Origin: Arenibacter hampyeongensis
GTDB taxonomy: Bacteria > Bacteroidota > Bacteroidia > Flavobacteriales > Flavobacteriaceae
Length of the DNA stretch: 64,000 nt
NCBI RefSeq assembly: GCF_002909255.1
Contig: NZ_PIOB01000008.1
Location: 1-64,000 of the forward strand
Direction of reading: 5' to 3'
The translations under genes and the position numbers were made by a program. Below, piece by piece: positions 7,880 through 16,279 of the stretch (position 1 is its first letter; every line of letters begins with the position of its first letter). The notes beneath the pieces are model-generated. The model ran no database searches. It was not told the origin of the DNA and saw only the letters and a list, made by a program, of their open reading frames with translations.

Positions 7880-8914
7880 TTACAAAGTTTTGATGGTTTT
7901 AAAAGCATTTAAAGCTTCCAAAACCAAATAGAACTGAAAACCAAATAAAACTGCCGCCAATACAAGATGAAAGGATTGGGTAGTAAAAGGGAAATCGAGA
8001 TAATACATGGCCATTCCCGAAATAATTTCCAAGAGTAAGAGTGCCAAAACCCAATTTATTTTGGTATAACCAAGGTTTAATTTGTAAATCCTTATGGCAA
8101 GTAAAAGGTTTAACAGGACTACGATTATGGAAAACGAGCGATGTATATAAAAGGGGAGCGTTGCATTACTTAACCATAGACCAGGTGCATTTTCACCATA
8201 AAGGTCGGTTTGCAAATCAACAAATTGTCTTACTTGTGTTCCCAAAACAATTTGGACCAAGGTGGTTGAAAGAACCAATATCATAAAGTTCCTTGTAATT
8301 TTGTCGGGTTTTAAAGACTTCATCTTATTGTTGGTGGTGTGTATCAAGTACAGTATCATCGCAACTATAACCAAAGCCATTACCATATGAATAGTTATTT
8401 TGGCCGGAGCCAAAACAGAGTACACGACTGTGGCCCCAAGCCATGCTTGGAAACCCATTGCGAATACAACTAGCCATGAAAGTATTGTGATGGTTCTTCG
8501 TTTTTTCCAATAGGTAAATGAGGCAATGGCCATCATTAAGGTTCCAAGTCCTGCAAGTGCTCCAAATAACCTATTAATGAATTCGGTCCATGTATGGAGA
8601 GGATTAAAAATTGCGTAGTCGTGCTTCGTATATGGCACCCAATTATTGGCATTATATTCTGTGGTTGTACTAAAATTCTCCCTGGCTACCCATAAGGATT
8701 CTTCAACAATAATTACCTGACCTTTTTTGAATTCTTTTTTTGGCTGCCATTGCAATTCTGCAATATCCGTGGGGGGGATATAATATCCGAAACATTTGGG
8801 CCAATCCGGGCATCCCATACCACTACCGGTCATTCTTACAACAGCTCCGGCCACAATTACCAAGTAGACCAAAACCAAAGAGATTTTGGCGATTTTTGTA
8901 AATTTATTCTGCAT
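7880..8914 (-). CDS. ctaA: COX15/CtaA family heme A synthase
   Basis: This inner-membrane enzyme oxidises the C8 methyl of heme O to the formyl group of heme A for aa3-type cytochrome oxidases. The 344 residues form eight hydrophobic segments. Seen are the conserved Arg in VVRMTGSG (27), the paired cysteines C35 and C41 in CPDWPKC, Glu111 in EFINR, and three of the four heme-ligand histidines: H176, H258 (YIHRSF) and H316 (SFHLVL). The fourth site, usually the His of an E-x-x-H-R motif, is Asn114 here. I recall similar Asn variants in other Bacteroidota but could not check. No heme O synthase gene is in the window. Confidence 0.93.
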   Translation of the reverse strand: MQNKFTKIAKISLVLVYLVIVAGAVVRMTGSGMGCPDWPKCFGYYIPPTDIAELQWQPKKEFKKGQVIIVEESLWVARENFSTTTEYNANNWVPYTKHDYAIFNPLHTWTEFINRLFGALAGLGTLMMAIASFTYWKKRRTITILSWLVVFAMGFQAWLGATVVYSVLAPAKITIHMVMALVIVAMILYLIHTTNNKMKSLKPDKITRNFMILVLSTTLVQIVLGTQVRQFVDLQTDLYGENAPGLWLSNATLPFYIHRSFSIIVVLLNLLLAIRIYKLNLGYTKINWVLALLLLEIISGMAMYYLDFPFTTQSFHLVLAAVLFGFQFYLVLEALNAFKTIKTL

Positions 8915-8936
8915 TTGGATATTTGAAAGAACAGTG

Positions 8937-8944
8937 CAAAATTA
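8937..8944 (-). promoter_or_regulatory. Promoter -7 box for ctaA
   Basis: Read on the minus strand this is TAATTTTG, an exact match to the Bacteroidota TAnnTTTG box, 22 bases upstream of the ctaA ATG. No clear TTG is seen at the -33 position, so the call is moderate. Confidence 0.45.
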
Positions 8945-9032
8945 CCACTCTTTTATCAGAAATATAGTCTGAATAAGTCTTAATTTTAAGATAAATAGGG
9001 TGATTTTTATAACTTCAAATGCGAAGGTAATT

Positions 9033-10457
9033 TTAATTCCCCTTAAGACCCATATCTTTTCCTTTTTGCAACATTAAGGTGTAAGCTGCATTGTACTCAT
9101 TGGGAATTTCCCCTTCCAATATGGCTTCTTTTATAGCCTCCTTAATCATACCTATTTCCTTGGAAGGTTTAAGGTTGAAAGTTTTCATGATTTCCTCTCC
9201 ACTAATGGGGGGTTGAAAATTTCTTACATGATCCCTTTCTTCTACCTCTTCGATTTTTTGACGGACATTTTTAAAATTATTTCTATACCTCTTTTGCTTT
9301 TTGGGATTCTTGGTAGTAATATCCGCTTCACAAAGGGTCATTAGGTCTTCCACATGCTCTCCTGCGTCAAAAATAAGCCTTCTTACTGCCGAGTCCGTTA
9401 CAAAATCCTCAGAGAGCACAATGGGCCTGGAACTCATTAACACCATCTTCTGAACAAATTTCATTTTTTCGTTTAAGGGCAACCTTAGGCGCTTAAAAAG
9501 TTTGTAGACCATTTTAGACCCAATAAATTCGTGTCCATGGAATGTCCAACCTATTTTTTTGTCAAATTTTTTGGTGGGTGCCTTGCCTATATCATGTAAA
9601 AGTGCGGCCCAACGTAGCCAAACATTTTCTGTGTTTAGGGAAATATTATCTACGACCTCCAAAGTGTGCCAAAAATTATCCTTGTGGCGTTGTCCTTCAA
9701 TTTCCTCTATGCCTTCCAAAGCCACCAATTCCGGCATAATAAAGGGCAATAGACCTGTTTCATGAAGCAGGGAAAACCCGAGAGAGGGTTTGGTGCTGGC
9801 CAAAATTTTATGTAATTCATCAACGATGCGTTCATTGGAAATAATATTAATTCTCTCCTTATTGTCCACAATGGCTTGTAAAGATTCAGGATGGATTATA
9901 AAGTTTAATTGAGTGGCAAACCTTATGGCACGCATCATTCGCAATGGGTCATCGGAATACGTAATATCAGGGTCCAATGGAGTTCTAATCAGCTGTCTTT
10001 TCAAATCCCCAATACCGTCGAAAGGATCTAGAAGCTGTCCGTAGTCTCTAGAATTGAGGGAAATGGCCAAGGCGTTAATTGTGAAATCCCTTCGTTTTTG
10101 GTCATCTTCCAAGCTGCCATTTTCAACTACCGGTTTTCTACTGTCACGGTGGTAACTTTCCTTTCTAGCCCCAACAAACTCAATTTCAATGTCCTGAAAT
10201 TTGATCATTGCCGTTCCAAAATTCTTAAAGACGCTTACTTCCGAGCTTCCTGGTAATTTATTAGCTACCAATTTGGCCAATTCAATTCCACTGCCTATGG
10301 CAACAATATCGATATCCTTTGGTGTTCCCCTTCGCAATAGATAGTCCCTTACAAAGCCTCCGATAACATAGGAATCTAATGAGAGTTCCTTAGCTGCATC
10401 CGAAATGGTAGAAAATATTGGGTTGATTAAGGCTTCTTCGTGGTTTCTGTTCGTCAT
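9033..10457 (-). CDS. cca: CCA tRNA nucleotidyltransferase, HD-domain type
   Basis: This enzyme adds or repairs the CCA tail of tRNA. The 474 residues hold the class II nucleotidyltransferase head: GGFVRD (33-38), the metal-binding DID (48-50), and the RRDFTINAL and [16 protein letters not shown] motifs, followed by an HD domain with LLHDIGK and FHGHE. That HD domain can give 2',3'-cyclic phosphodiesterase or phosphatase activity in other lineages. The start codon lies 2 bases after the stop of the tsaC-like gene, so the two tRNA-related genes are translationally coupled and sit at the distal end of a transcript beginning in the glycan genes. Confidence 0.95.
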   Translation of the reverse strand: MTNRNHEEALINPIFSTISDAAKELSLDSYVIGGFVRDYLLRRGTPKDIDIVAIGSGIELAKLVANKLPGSSEVSVFKNFGTAMIKFQDIEIEFVGARKESYHRDSRKPVVENGSLEDDQKRRDFTINALAISLNSRDYGQLLDPFDGIGDLKRQLIRTPLDPDITYSDDPLRMMRAIRFATQLNFIIHPESLQAIVDNKERINIISNERIVDELHKILASTKPSLGFSLLHETGLLPFIMPELVALEGIEEIEGQRHKDNFWHTLEVVDNISLNTENVWLRWAALLHDIGKAPTKKFDKKIGWTFHGHEFIGSKMVYKLFKRLRLPLNEKMKFVQKMVLMSSRPIVLSEDFVTDSAVRRLIFDAGEHVEDLMTLCEADITTKNPKKQKRYRNNFKNVRQKIEEVEERDHVRNFQPPISGEEIMKTFNLKPSKEIGMIKEAIKEAILEGEIPNEYNAAYTLMLQKGKDMGLKGN

Positions 10458-10459
10458 TC

Positions 10460-11029
10460 TTATTCTCGGATCACTTTTACGGTACCATCACTACCGAGCA
10501 TAATAATGGATGATGGGGTACTTTTAATTTTATCGCGGTCCAAATTTACTATATAGTCTACACCTTTTAAAATCTCATCGTGTATTTCTTTGAAACTATT
10601 GGGAGTTGGTTCCCCGGCAATATTGGCAGAAGTGGATACGATGGGTTTCTTAAATTTCTTTATTAGATACTGACAGAACTGATCCGTAGCCACCCTAATG
10701 GCCAAAGTATTGTCCTGTGCAATTAAATTTTTGGCTATACCCTTAGGCGATTCATAGACTATGGTGGTTGGTTTGGTAGATAGGTCTATAATGTCATAGG
10801 CCAGTTCCGGTACTTTGTTAACATGTTGTTCCAGCATAAAATCGTTCGCCACCAAACAGATCATAGTTTTTGTATTAGATCTTTTTTTTAGGGCGTAAAT
10901 TTTTTCTACAGCCTCTTCATTTGTAGCGTCACAACCAATGCCCCACACAGTATCCGTGGGGTATAAAATAAGGCCTCCCTTAGTTAGGATATCAAAACAT
11001 TGGTTTACCTCGGAAAGAATATCTTTCAT
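10460..11029 (-). CDS. L-threonylcarbamoyladenylate synthase (Sua5/YrdC family)
   Basis: The enzyme makes threonylcarbamoyl-AMP from Thr, bicarbonate and ATP, the first step of t6A37 modification of ANN-decoding tRNAs. The 189 residues form a single YrdC domain with [13 protein letters not shown] near the N-terminus, the KKRSNTKTM substrate loop, and [12 protein letters not shown] near the end. It lacks the extra C-terminal Sua5 domain, so it is the short TsaC-like form. It lies 9 bases downstream of the fused glycosyltransferase gene and 2 bases upstream of cca, all on the same strand. Confidence 0.93.
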   Translation of the reverse strand: MKDILSEVNQCFDILTKGGLILYPTDTVWGIGCDATNEEAVEKIYALKKRSNTKTMICLVANDFMLEQHVNKVPELAYDIIDLSTKPTTIVYESPKGIAKNLIAQDNTLAIRVATDQFCQYLIKKFKKPIVSTSANIAGEPTPNSFKEIHDEILKGVDYIVNLDRDKIKSTPSSIIMLGSDGTVKVIRE

Positions 11030-11038
11030 AATTGACTG

Positions 11039-12859
11039 TTACCTTAAATTCCGCAATCGTTTTAATTCCTTGTATCGGGAGTATACCCCCAATGCATTTA
11101 GATAGCATATGATCAGACCCTTTTTGCCATCAAGAACACCAAATCGTAGGATATAATGATTAAAAAATTTGTAAAATGGTCTAAATATAAAGTGGTACAA
11201 ATTTGGGGAATAATCTTTTTTTAACTCCTCTACAGCTTTCATTTGCCCATATTTTATCATCTTGCCCTTATAGTCTTCATAATTCTTATAGGAGTAATGT
11301 ATCAGTTTGTTTTTGAGTACACCGGACTGTCCATCTACAACCAAGGTTTCGTGGACAATTCTATCTTGGGTAAAATGAACTTTACTCTTTTTAAAGAGCC
11401 TATAATTTTTATCCCTTTGCCACCCACTAAAGCGTAGAACCTTATTTTTGAACATAAAGATTCTATAAAAATAATAGGCATCTGCTGTGGGTTCAGTTAA
11501 ATTAACGGTTTCCAAGATTTCATTTCTTAAGCGATCAGGGACGCGCTCATCCGCATCCAAAAAAAGGATCCAATCATTGGTTGCCTGTTCCAAGGCATAT
11601 GATTTTTGGTCCGTATAATTAACAAAGGGGCGTTGAATTAACTTAACATTTGGATGTTCCTTGATTTTTTCGATGGTTCCATCCGTGCTATAGGAATCCA
11701 CAACGATAATTTCATCTGCAAACTTTACATTTTCTAAAACTGCATTAATATGTATATCTTCATTGAACGTAATAAGAATTGCAGAAATCTTATTATTTTT
11801 TTCACCATTAAAGGGATTCAATATAGGCTTCCCAAACATGGAATTAATTTTGAGTCTCCGCGCCAAGGATAGTTTTCTTTCTTCGGGCACCCCATTGGTT
11901 TCAATTTGTTTTTTTGCAGCATTCACCATACGTAGGGCTGACTTTCCGTCCTGATAAGGGTGAAATTGCATGTTTATATAAGCTCTTTCCGCAGCATGGG
12001 GGTCCAGATGAAAATTATCCAAAACCTTATTGGTGAGTCCCGTATAGGATTTTGAATTGTCCCACAATACCTTTTCCGCTATATTTCTAAAAGATATTAC
12101 AGGCTTGTTTAATAGAATAAATTCGTAAATAACAGATGAGGTGTCACTTATCAATATATCAGCTTGGAGGAGCGATTTAATAATATTTTTGTCGTCCTTG
12201 AAAAGTACGTTTGGGATTTCATTGGCCAATGTTCTGTATGCCCTTATCCACTTATGATCCATAAGATCATGGAACTTAATGAAGATAATGTAGCCTGTTT
12301 TCTCTGCGAGATCTTTTATTTCCTTTAATAGAAAGGGTGCAGAAGTAAGGCTAGGAGAGAAGGTAGGTGCGTAGAGGACAATCTTGTCCGTATTGTATTG
12401 CTGCAGTATGGCCTTCTTTTCAAAGTCGTATCTATTTTTTTCTGAGCTGTACACGTCCAATTTTGGCCAGCCGGTTTCTATGACATCAAAATTTCTGTGT
12501 ATTTTTTTTAATTCATTGAATTTATCAGTGAAATAAGGTCCTTGTGTAAGATAAAGATCAAAGTAGTGCCGTATTCGGAAATGTCCTTTCTTTTCACCGG
12601 CCAGTCCGTGAAAGACCTGGACTTTGAGTCCGCGAATATAATAGGGGACTTCATTGCCTGGAACAAAAATGGCATCGCTTTTATAGAGCTGTAAATCTAA
12701 AGTGCTTACTGTATACGCCTCATTTTTATAGGGAAAATTATCCAGAAGTTTCCCGGATATGTACCAAAGAAAGTCATGGTCTTGTTCCAGAAGTACATCC
12801 CGAATTGGGGAAAGGATACCAAAGGCATAGGCATTTTGGCAAAATAAAATTATCTTCAT
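11039..12859 (-). CDS. Fusion: CDP-glycerol glycerophosphotransferase-like domain + GT2 glycosyltransferase
   Basis: Residues 1-325 resemble the GT-B domain of TagB/TagF-type polyol-phosphate transferases, which move glycerol- or ribitol-phosphate from a CDP carrier: VFHGLAGEKKG (83-93, probable catalytic His84), VLYAPTFSPS, KFHDLM (His197), and the nucleotide-binding ISDTSSVIYEF with NKPVISF. Residues 355-606 are a GT2 domain of the WaaE/KdtX type, with AILITFNE, VVDSYSTDGT and the LDADE metal site (434-438). No signal peptide or membrane span is seen, so it acts on the cytoplasmic face. The stop codon of the upstream nucleotidyltransferase overlaps the start (ATGA), so they are coupled. The GT2 half is a close paralogue of the gene at 13865. 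Confidence 0.85.
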   Translation of the reverse strand: MKIILFCQNAYAFGILSPIRDVLLEQDHDFLWYISGKLLDNFPYKNEAYTVSTLDLQLYKSDAIFVPGNEVPYYIRGLKVQVFHGLAGEKKGHFRIRHYFDLYLTQGPYFTDKFNELKKIHRNFDVIETGWPKLDVYSSEKNRYDFEKKAILQQYNTDKIVLYAPTFSPSLTSAPFLLKEIKDLAEKTGYIIFIKFHDLMDHKWIRAYRTLANEIPNVLFKDDKNIIKSLLQADILISDTSSVIYEFILLNKPVISFRNIAEKVLWDNSKSYTGLTNKVLDNFHLDPHAAERAYINMQFHPYQDGKSALRMVNAAKKQIETNGVPEERKLSLARRLKINSMFGKPILNPFNGEKNNKISAILITFNEDIHINAVLENVKFADEIIVVDSYSTDGTIEKIKEHPNVKLIQRPFVNYTDQKSYALEQATNDWILFLDADERVPDRLRNEILETVNLTEPTADAYYFYRIFMFKNKVLRFSGWQRDKNYRLFKKSKVHFTQDRIVHETLVVDGQSGVLKNKLIHYSYKNYEDYKGKMIKYGQMKAVEELKKDYSPNLYHFIFRPFYKFFNHYILRFGVLDGKKGLIICYLNALGVYSRYKELKRLRNLR

Positions 12860-13542
12860 TTCTGGAATAGGGTATTGGCATTTTCCAAATCCTCCTTAAA
12901 GTCGACCTCCATACAATCGAATTCTGAAATGTCGACAGCACTAATTTTTAATCCGTCTTTTTCTATTGAAATTTCCAATCCTCTTTCAAAATAATCATTG
13001 TCATCACATTCTTCCAGCCTATCTATAAAACTATTAATGTCTTTGGAAGCAATGAAATTAATGCCCACTGCCTCTCCAAGTCCATTTTTTACGGTCTTGG
13101 ACAACTTGTCAATATAGTTTTCCCTTAAAGTGTACTTTACTTCCTCATCCGCCACTTTACTGGTGTTCACAGCAACAAATGATTGATTTTTATCAATATA
13201 TGGTTTTAAAACAGAAAATAGTCTTACGTCAAAAACAACATCGCCATTAAGCCAAAGCACAGATTTATCCCTGTTTTTTTTAAGGGCTTTTAATAGGCTT
13301 TTGGATGTATTGGTCTGATCGAAAAAAGGGTTATAAATATAGGTGAGTTCAGGAAAACGTTCCATTATCAGGTCCTTTTTAAAACCAACAACAACATTTA
13401 TGTCATGAATATTAAAGGTTACCTCCAGGTTGTTTACCTGCATCTCCATGATACACTTTCCATTCTTTAAAGGTGTTAGAGGTTTAGGAAAAGGGTTTCC
13501 AAGTCTTGATCCAATACCCGCTGCTAAAATGACAATTTTCAT
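12856..13542 (-). CDS. Nucleotidyltransferase, LicC-like sugar-/choline-phosphate NTP transferase family
   Basis: The 228 residues form one NTP-transferase domain: LAAGIGSRLG (6-15) with the PKPLTPL lysine loop, LNGDVVFD as the metal-binding Asp strand, and a C-terminal end of the type EFDCMEVDFKEDLENA that is typical of LicC-like enzymes and hexose-1-phosphate nucleotidyltransferases. Substrate candidates are phosphocholine, phosphoethanolamine or a sugar-1-phosphate; the sequence does not decide. It overlaps the fusion gene by 4 bases. Being next to CDP-glycerol-type and LicD-type genes makes activation of a phospho-substituent the likely role. It is the first gene of the transcript running on to cca. 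Confidence 0.8.
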   Translation of the reverse strand: MKIVILAAGIGSRLGNPFPKPLTPLKNGKCIMEMQVNNLEVTFNIHDINVVVGFKKDLIMERFPELTYIYNPFFDQTNTSKSLLKALKKNRDKSVLWLNGDVVFDVRLFSVLKPYIDKNQSFVAVNTSKVADEEVKYTLRENYIDKLSKTVKNGLGEAVGINFIASKDINSFIDRLEECDDNDYFERGLEISIEKDGLKISAVDISEFDCMEVDFKEDLENANTLFQK

Positions 13543-13864
13543 GAATTTTATTATTAATTTAATGACTGGTCCAGATCTGGACAGGTCCTATATTTTTTTA
13601 ACCATAACCTCTTGCAAAGATAAGGGTGGGGGCAAAGATATGTAAATAATGGTTTATAATTTTTAAGGGTGATGAACAGTACGCCTTCCATAGGAGTAAT
13701 AGCAGTACTTGTTATTTCGGAGAATGGTTGATGTAGATAGTACTGTGAATTCAAAAATCCGTAACGTTGAATATGGCAATAATGCCTTTAAGGCGAATAT
13801 ATAACGGAGAAGAAAGTTTATGGTAATTTACGGAAAGATGTTGCCAGATGTAAAGCAAATTCAA
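13543..13864. promoter_or_regulatory. 322-bp gap with promoter elements of the glycan operon
   Basis: On the minus strand two TATCTTTG boxes (exact TAnnTTTG) lie at 13615-13622 and 13633-13640. A perfect 14-bp palindrome GTCCAGATCTGGAC at 13569-13582 sits between these and the nucleotidyltransferase start (27 bases upstream of the ATG), with a further GGTCC half-site beside it. This looks like a promoter with a downstream operator. No gene is seen in the rest of the gap. Confidence 0.5.
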
Positions 13865-14659
13865 TTATGATTTGACCAAAAAATAGGCCATTTTTTCTTT
13901 TTTCCCCAAACGCTGTAGTTCCTTGTACCTTTCAAAATCGCCCAATGCGTTTAAATAGCATATCGTAATTCCTTTTTTTCCATCGAGTATTCCCAATCTA
14001 ATAATGTAATGATTGAAAAACTTCCAAAAAGGTTTAAGAACTAGAAGTAGATAATTGAATTTTTTTTCTTTTTTATGGGCTTCCTTAGCTTTTAAACGCC
14101 CGTATTTAAGCATTTTATACTTATAATCTTCATAGTTCTTGTAGCAAAAGTGCACTAGTTTTTGCTGTAATATTCCAGAAGTGCCATTGACGACAAGGGT
14201 TTCATGAACTATTTTCTCTTTGGCAAATTGGGCCTTACTTTTTCTGAAAAGCCGGTAATTTTTATCGGTTTGCCATCCGCTAAAGCGTAGTGGCCTATTT
14301 TGGAACATGAATTTTCTGTAAAACCAGTAAGCACAATGTTCAGACTCTTTCTTTGCCTTACAAATGATTTCCTTCCTTAATTCTTCTGTAACTACTTCAT
14401 CGGCATCCAGGAAAAGAACCCAATCATGTGTAGCTTGTTTTAGCGCATAGGATTTTTGTGCCGTATAATTATCAAATTCATGTTGAATCACATTAACCTT
14501 CGGATGGTTGTTCAGATATTGGTATGTGCCATCCGTACTATACGAGTCTACAACTATAATTTCATCTACAAATTCAATGGAGTCTATACATTTTTCAATA
14601 TACCCCATTTCATTATAAGTGATGATTAGGGCTGATATTTTTTCTCTTTGATCTAGCAT
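13865..14659 (-). CDS. GT2 family glycosyltransferase (WaaE/KdtX-like)
   Basis: A 264-residue inverting glycosyltransferase with a GT-A fold, expected on the inner face of the cytoplasmic membrane. It has ALIITYNE at the N-terminus, VVDSYSTDGT, the metal site LFLDADE, and the acceptor-side stretch RFSGWQTDKNYRLFRKSK with KIVHETLVV. It is very similar along its whole length to the C-terminal half of the 606-residue fusion protein (the same KNYEDYK and LGILDGKKGITICYLNALG blocks), so one arose by duplication. It sits between the fusion operon and the TagD-like gene, from which it diverges. Donor and acceptor are unknown; core sugars of a lipopolysaccharide are likely. Confidence 0.88.
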   Translation of the reverse strand: MLDQREKISALIITYNEMGYIEKCIDSIEFVDEIIVVDSYSTDGTYQYLNNHPKVNVIQHEFDNYTAQKSYALKQATHDWVLFLDADEVVTEELRKEIICKAKKESEHCAYWFYRKFMFQNRPLRFSGWQTDKNYRLFRKSKAQFAKEKIVHETLVVNGTSGILQQKLVHFCYKNYEDYKYKMLKYGRLKAKEAHKKEKKFNYLLLVLKPFWKFFNHYIIRLGILDGKKGITICYLNALGDFERYKELQRLGKKEKMAYFLVKS

Positions 14660-15052
14660 GTAATCGAAATTTTTACCACTTAATAGATAGTGTTTATGGA
14701 AATAGTTGCGTTGAAATCACCAAAATCTATAAGGAGGTTACCTATTATATAACAAATAAAAGGCCAATATAGTATGTCAATAATGTTACTGGCGGTACTA
14801 AGGTTGTTCACCTACAGGATTAAAGTTACTTCAGGAATTATTGGAAGTATTAGGATTTTTTAGGAAAGAACACAGAATTTGGAGCATAATGTCCTGGGCT
14901 GGTTCATAATTTATTAGGCCGTTTTTTATCATAACTTCATAAATCGTGGTGTTGATAAGGGCAACGAATAAATAATTGGGCATAATAAATTATAACTGTA
15001 AACGTTTACTACCTTTGATCCTTTTTGTACTAATCAATTGGTTTGTAAATAA
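14660..15052. other. 393-bp divergent intergenic region
   Basis: The gap separates the minus-strand GT2 gene from the plus-strand TagD-like gene. I see no gene in it. Its right end holds the TagD-like promoter and palindrome described separately; the left end has no exact TAnnTTTG box for the GT2 gene. Confidence 0.5.
14998..15017 (+). promoter_or_regulatory. Palindromic operator abutting the promoter of the TagD-like gene
   Basis: GTAAACGTTTAC (14998-15009) is a perfect 12-bp palindrome with the central CG typical of LacI-family operators. It touches an exact -7 box TACCTTTG (15010-15017). A repressor bound there would block the promoter. The ATG is 35 bases further on. No LacI-type regulator gene is in the window. 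Confidence 0.5.
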
Positions 15053-15691
15053 ATGACTGAGTTATATCTAAATATTTTATCTTCAAAGTATCCAAATTGG
15101 AATTTTAACAGCGATCCAGATGATAATGTAAAATTATCCATAAGCTGCAAGTCCGAATTTGAGGGAGCCTTGATGGAAATGCTGGATATAGTTAAAAACA
15201 TTAGTGTTTTCTTTGACAATAAAGATTATGTCATTAAACTAAAAAAAGGAAATACTCTAGGTATAAAAGTGAAGTATGGCAAAAAGACCAAAAAGTACAA
15301 TAAAATGTATACTTCGGGTTGTTTTGACATATTTCATTATGGGCACCTCAATATTCTAAAAAAGTCTAAAGGCATGTGCGACCATTTGATTGTAGGTGTT
15401 TCCACAGATGAACTTATATTAAAGGAAAAAGGTAGATTGCCAGTTATTCCGTTCGAGGAAAGAATGAAGTTGGTCAAGGCCATTAGCTATGTTGATGAGG
15501 TTATTCCGCAGGTAGATAAAAATAAGCAACGTATAGTGGATGAATATGACATAGATGCCATTTCTGTGGGTGATGATTGGAAAGGCAGATTTCCACAAAC
15601 GACTTGCCCTGTAGAATATGTTACCTATACGGCCAATGTTAGCAGTACTATTTTAAAAGAAACATTGCAATTGCAGGAAGTAGTGTCTTAG
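15053..15691 (+). CDS. TagD-like glycerol-3-phosphate cytidylyltransferase with an N-terminal extension
   Basis: Residues 85-205 are a cytidylyltransferase domain of the TagD kind: TSGCFDIFHYGH with the HxGH CTP-binding motif (95-98), VGVSTDE, the VGDDWKG block characteristic of CDP-glycerol synthases, and the ANVSSTILK loop that stands for the RTxGISTT motif. TagD enzymes are about 130 residues; here about 84 further residues precede the domain, with alternating charged and hydrophobic positions but no family I recognise. The likely product is CDP-glycerol or a related CDP-alditol, which the phosphotransferase domain at 11039-12859 could use. Its stop codon overlaps that of the convergent LicD-like gene. 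Confidence 0.82.
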   Translation: MTELYLNILSSKYPNWNFNSDPDDNVKLSISCKSEFEGALMEMLDIVKNISVFFDNKDYVIKLKKGNTLGIKVKYGKKTKKYNKMYTSGCFDIFHYGHLNILKKSKGMCDHLIVGVSTDELILKEKGRLPVIPFEERMKLVKAISYVDEVIPQVDKNKQRIVDEYDIDAISVGDDWKGRFPQTTCPVEYVTYTANVSSTILKETLQLQEVVS

Positions 15692-16272
15692 GCTATTGCG
15701 TTATCGTCCTTTGAGGTGTCCCAATCCTTCACCGGTTTTTGCCAATCCCCATACCTATAGGTAAGATACTCATCCGTAAGTGCGGGAATGTTATAAACAA
15801 ACCCCTTAAATTTAATGTTTCCAAAGGTTTGGTAGAACTTGCTGGGTACACACTTGGTTTTATTGTCGATTTGCCAGTAACTATTCCCGTTTTTCGGATA
15901 CTTTATAAAAACATCCAAACAAACCGCTCCTTTCAAAAGACCAAAAAATCGTTTTTCCCTTATTTTTATCATTCTTATTGCATCCTTTGCGAAAAACTCA
16001 TAGGTGCTATCAAAGTATCTTGTTCTTACTCTATATCCCGCTTTCTTCAATTCGGTATAAAAATCGTCCAGTTTGTCTATTTGATCTTGATTTATAGAAA
16101 CATCAATGTCATTATCCCAAGGCAAAAGTCGGTTCTCCCTTCTTATACCCAATAAAGTACCTCCTTCAATCCAATAATCAATGTTGCAATTTTTGAAAAT
16201 AGTGGCTACATTTTGTAGCATTCTTTCGGCTATAACTTTGTTTTTTCCTTCAAGTGTAATGTTATAGGCCAT
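15688..16272 (-). CDS. LicD family phosphotransferase
   Basis: LicD proteins transfer phosphocholine (or related phospho-groups) from a CDP carrier to sugars of lipopolysaccharide or teichoic acid. The hallmark GGTLLG with RRENRLLPWDNDIDVSI is present at about residues 36-62, the core of this nucleotidyltransferase-like fold. At 194 residues it is at the short end of the family, yet it ends naturally after the TYRYGDW motif that LicD proteins carry near the C-terminus. It lies 7 bases after the HAD gene and is the last gene of the dapD-HAD-licD transcript. It overlaps the convergent TagD-like stop by 4 bases. Confidence 0.87.
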   Translation of the reverse strand: MAYNITLEGKNKVIAERMLQNVATIFKNCNIDYWIEGGTLLGIRRENRLLPWDNDIDVSINQDQIDKLDDFYTELKKAGYRVRTRYFDSTYEFFAKDAIRMIKIREKRFFGLLKGAVCLDVFIKYPKNGNSYWQIDNKTKCVPSKFYQTFGNIKFKGFVYNIPALTDEYLTYRYGDWQKPVKDWDTSKDDNAIA

Positions 16273-16279
16273 GATGGGG

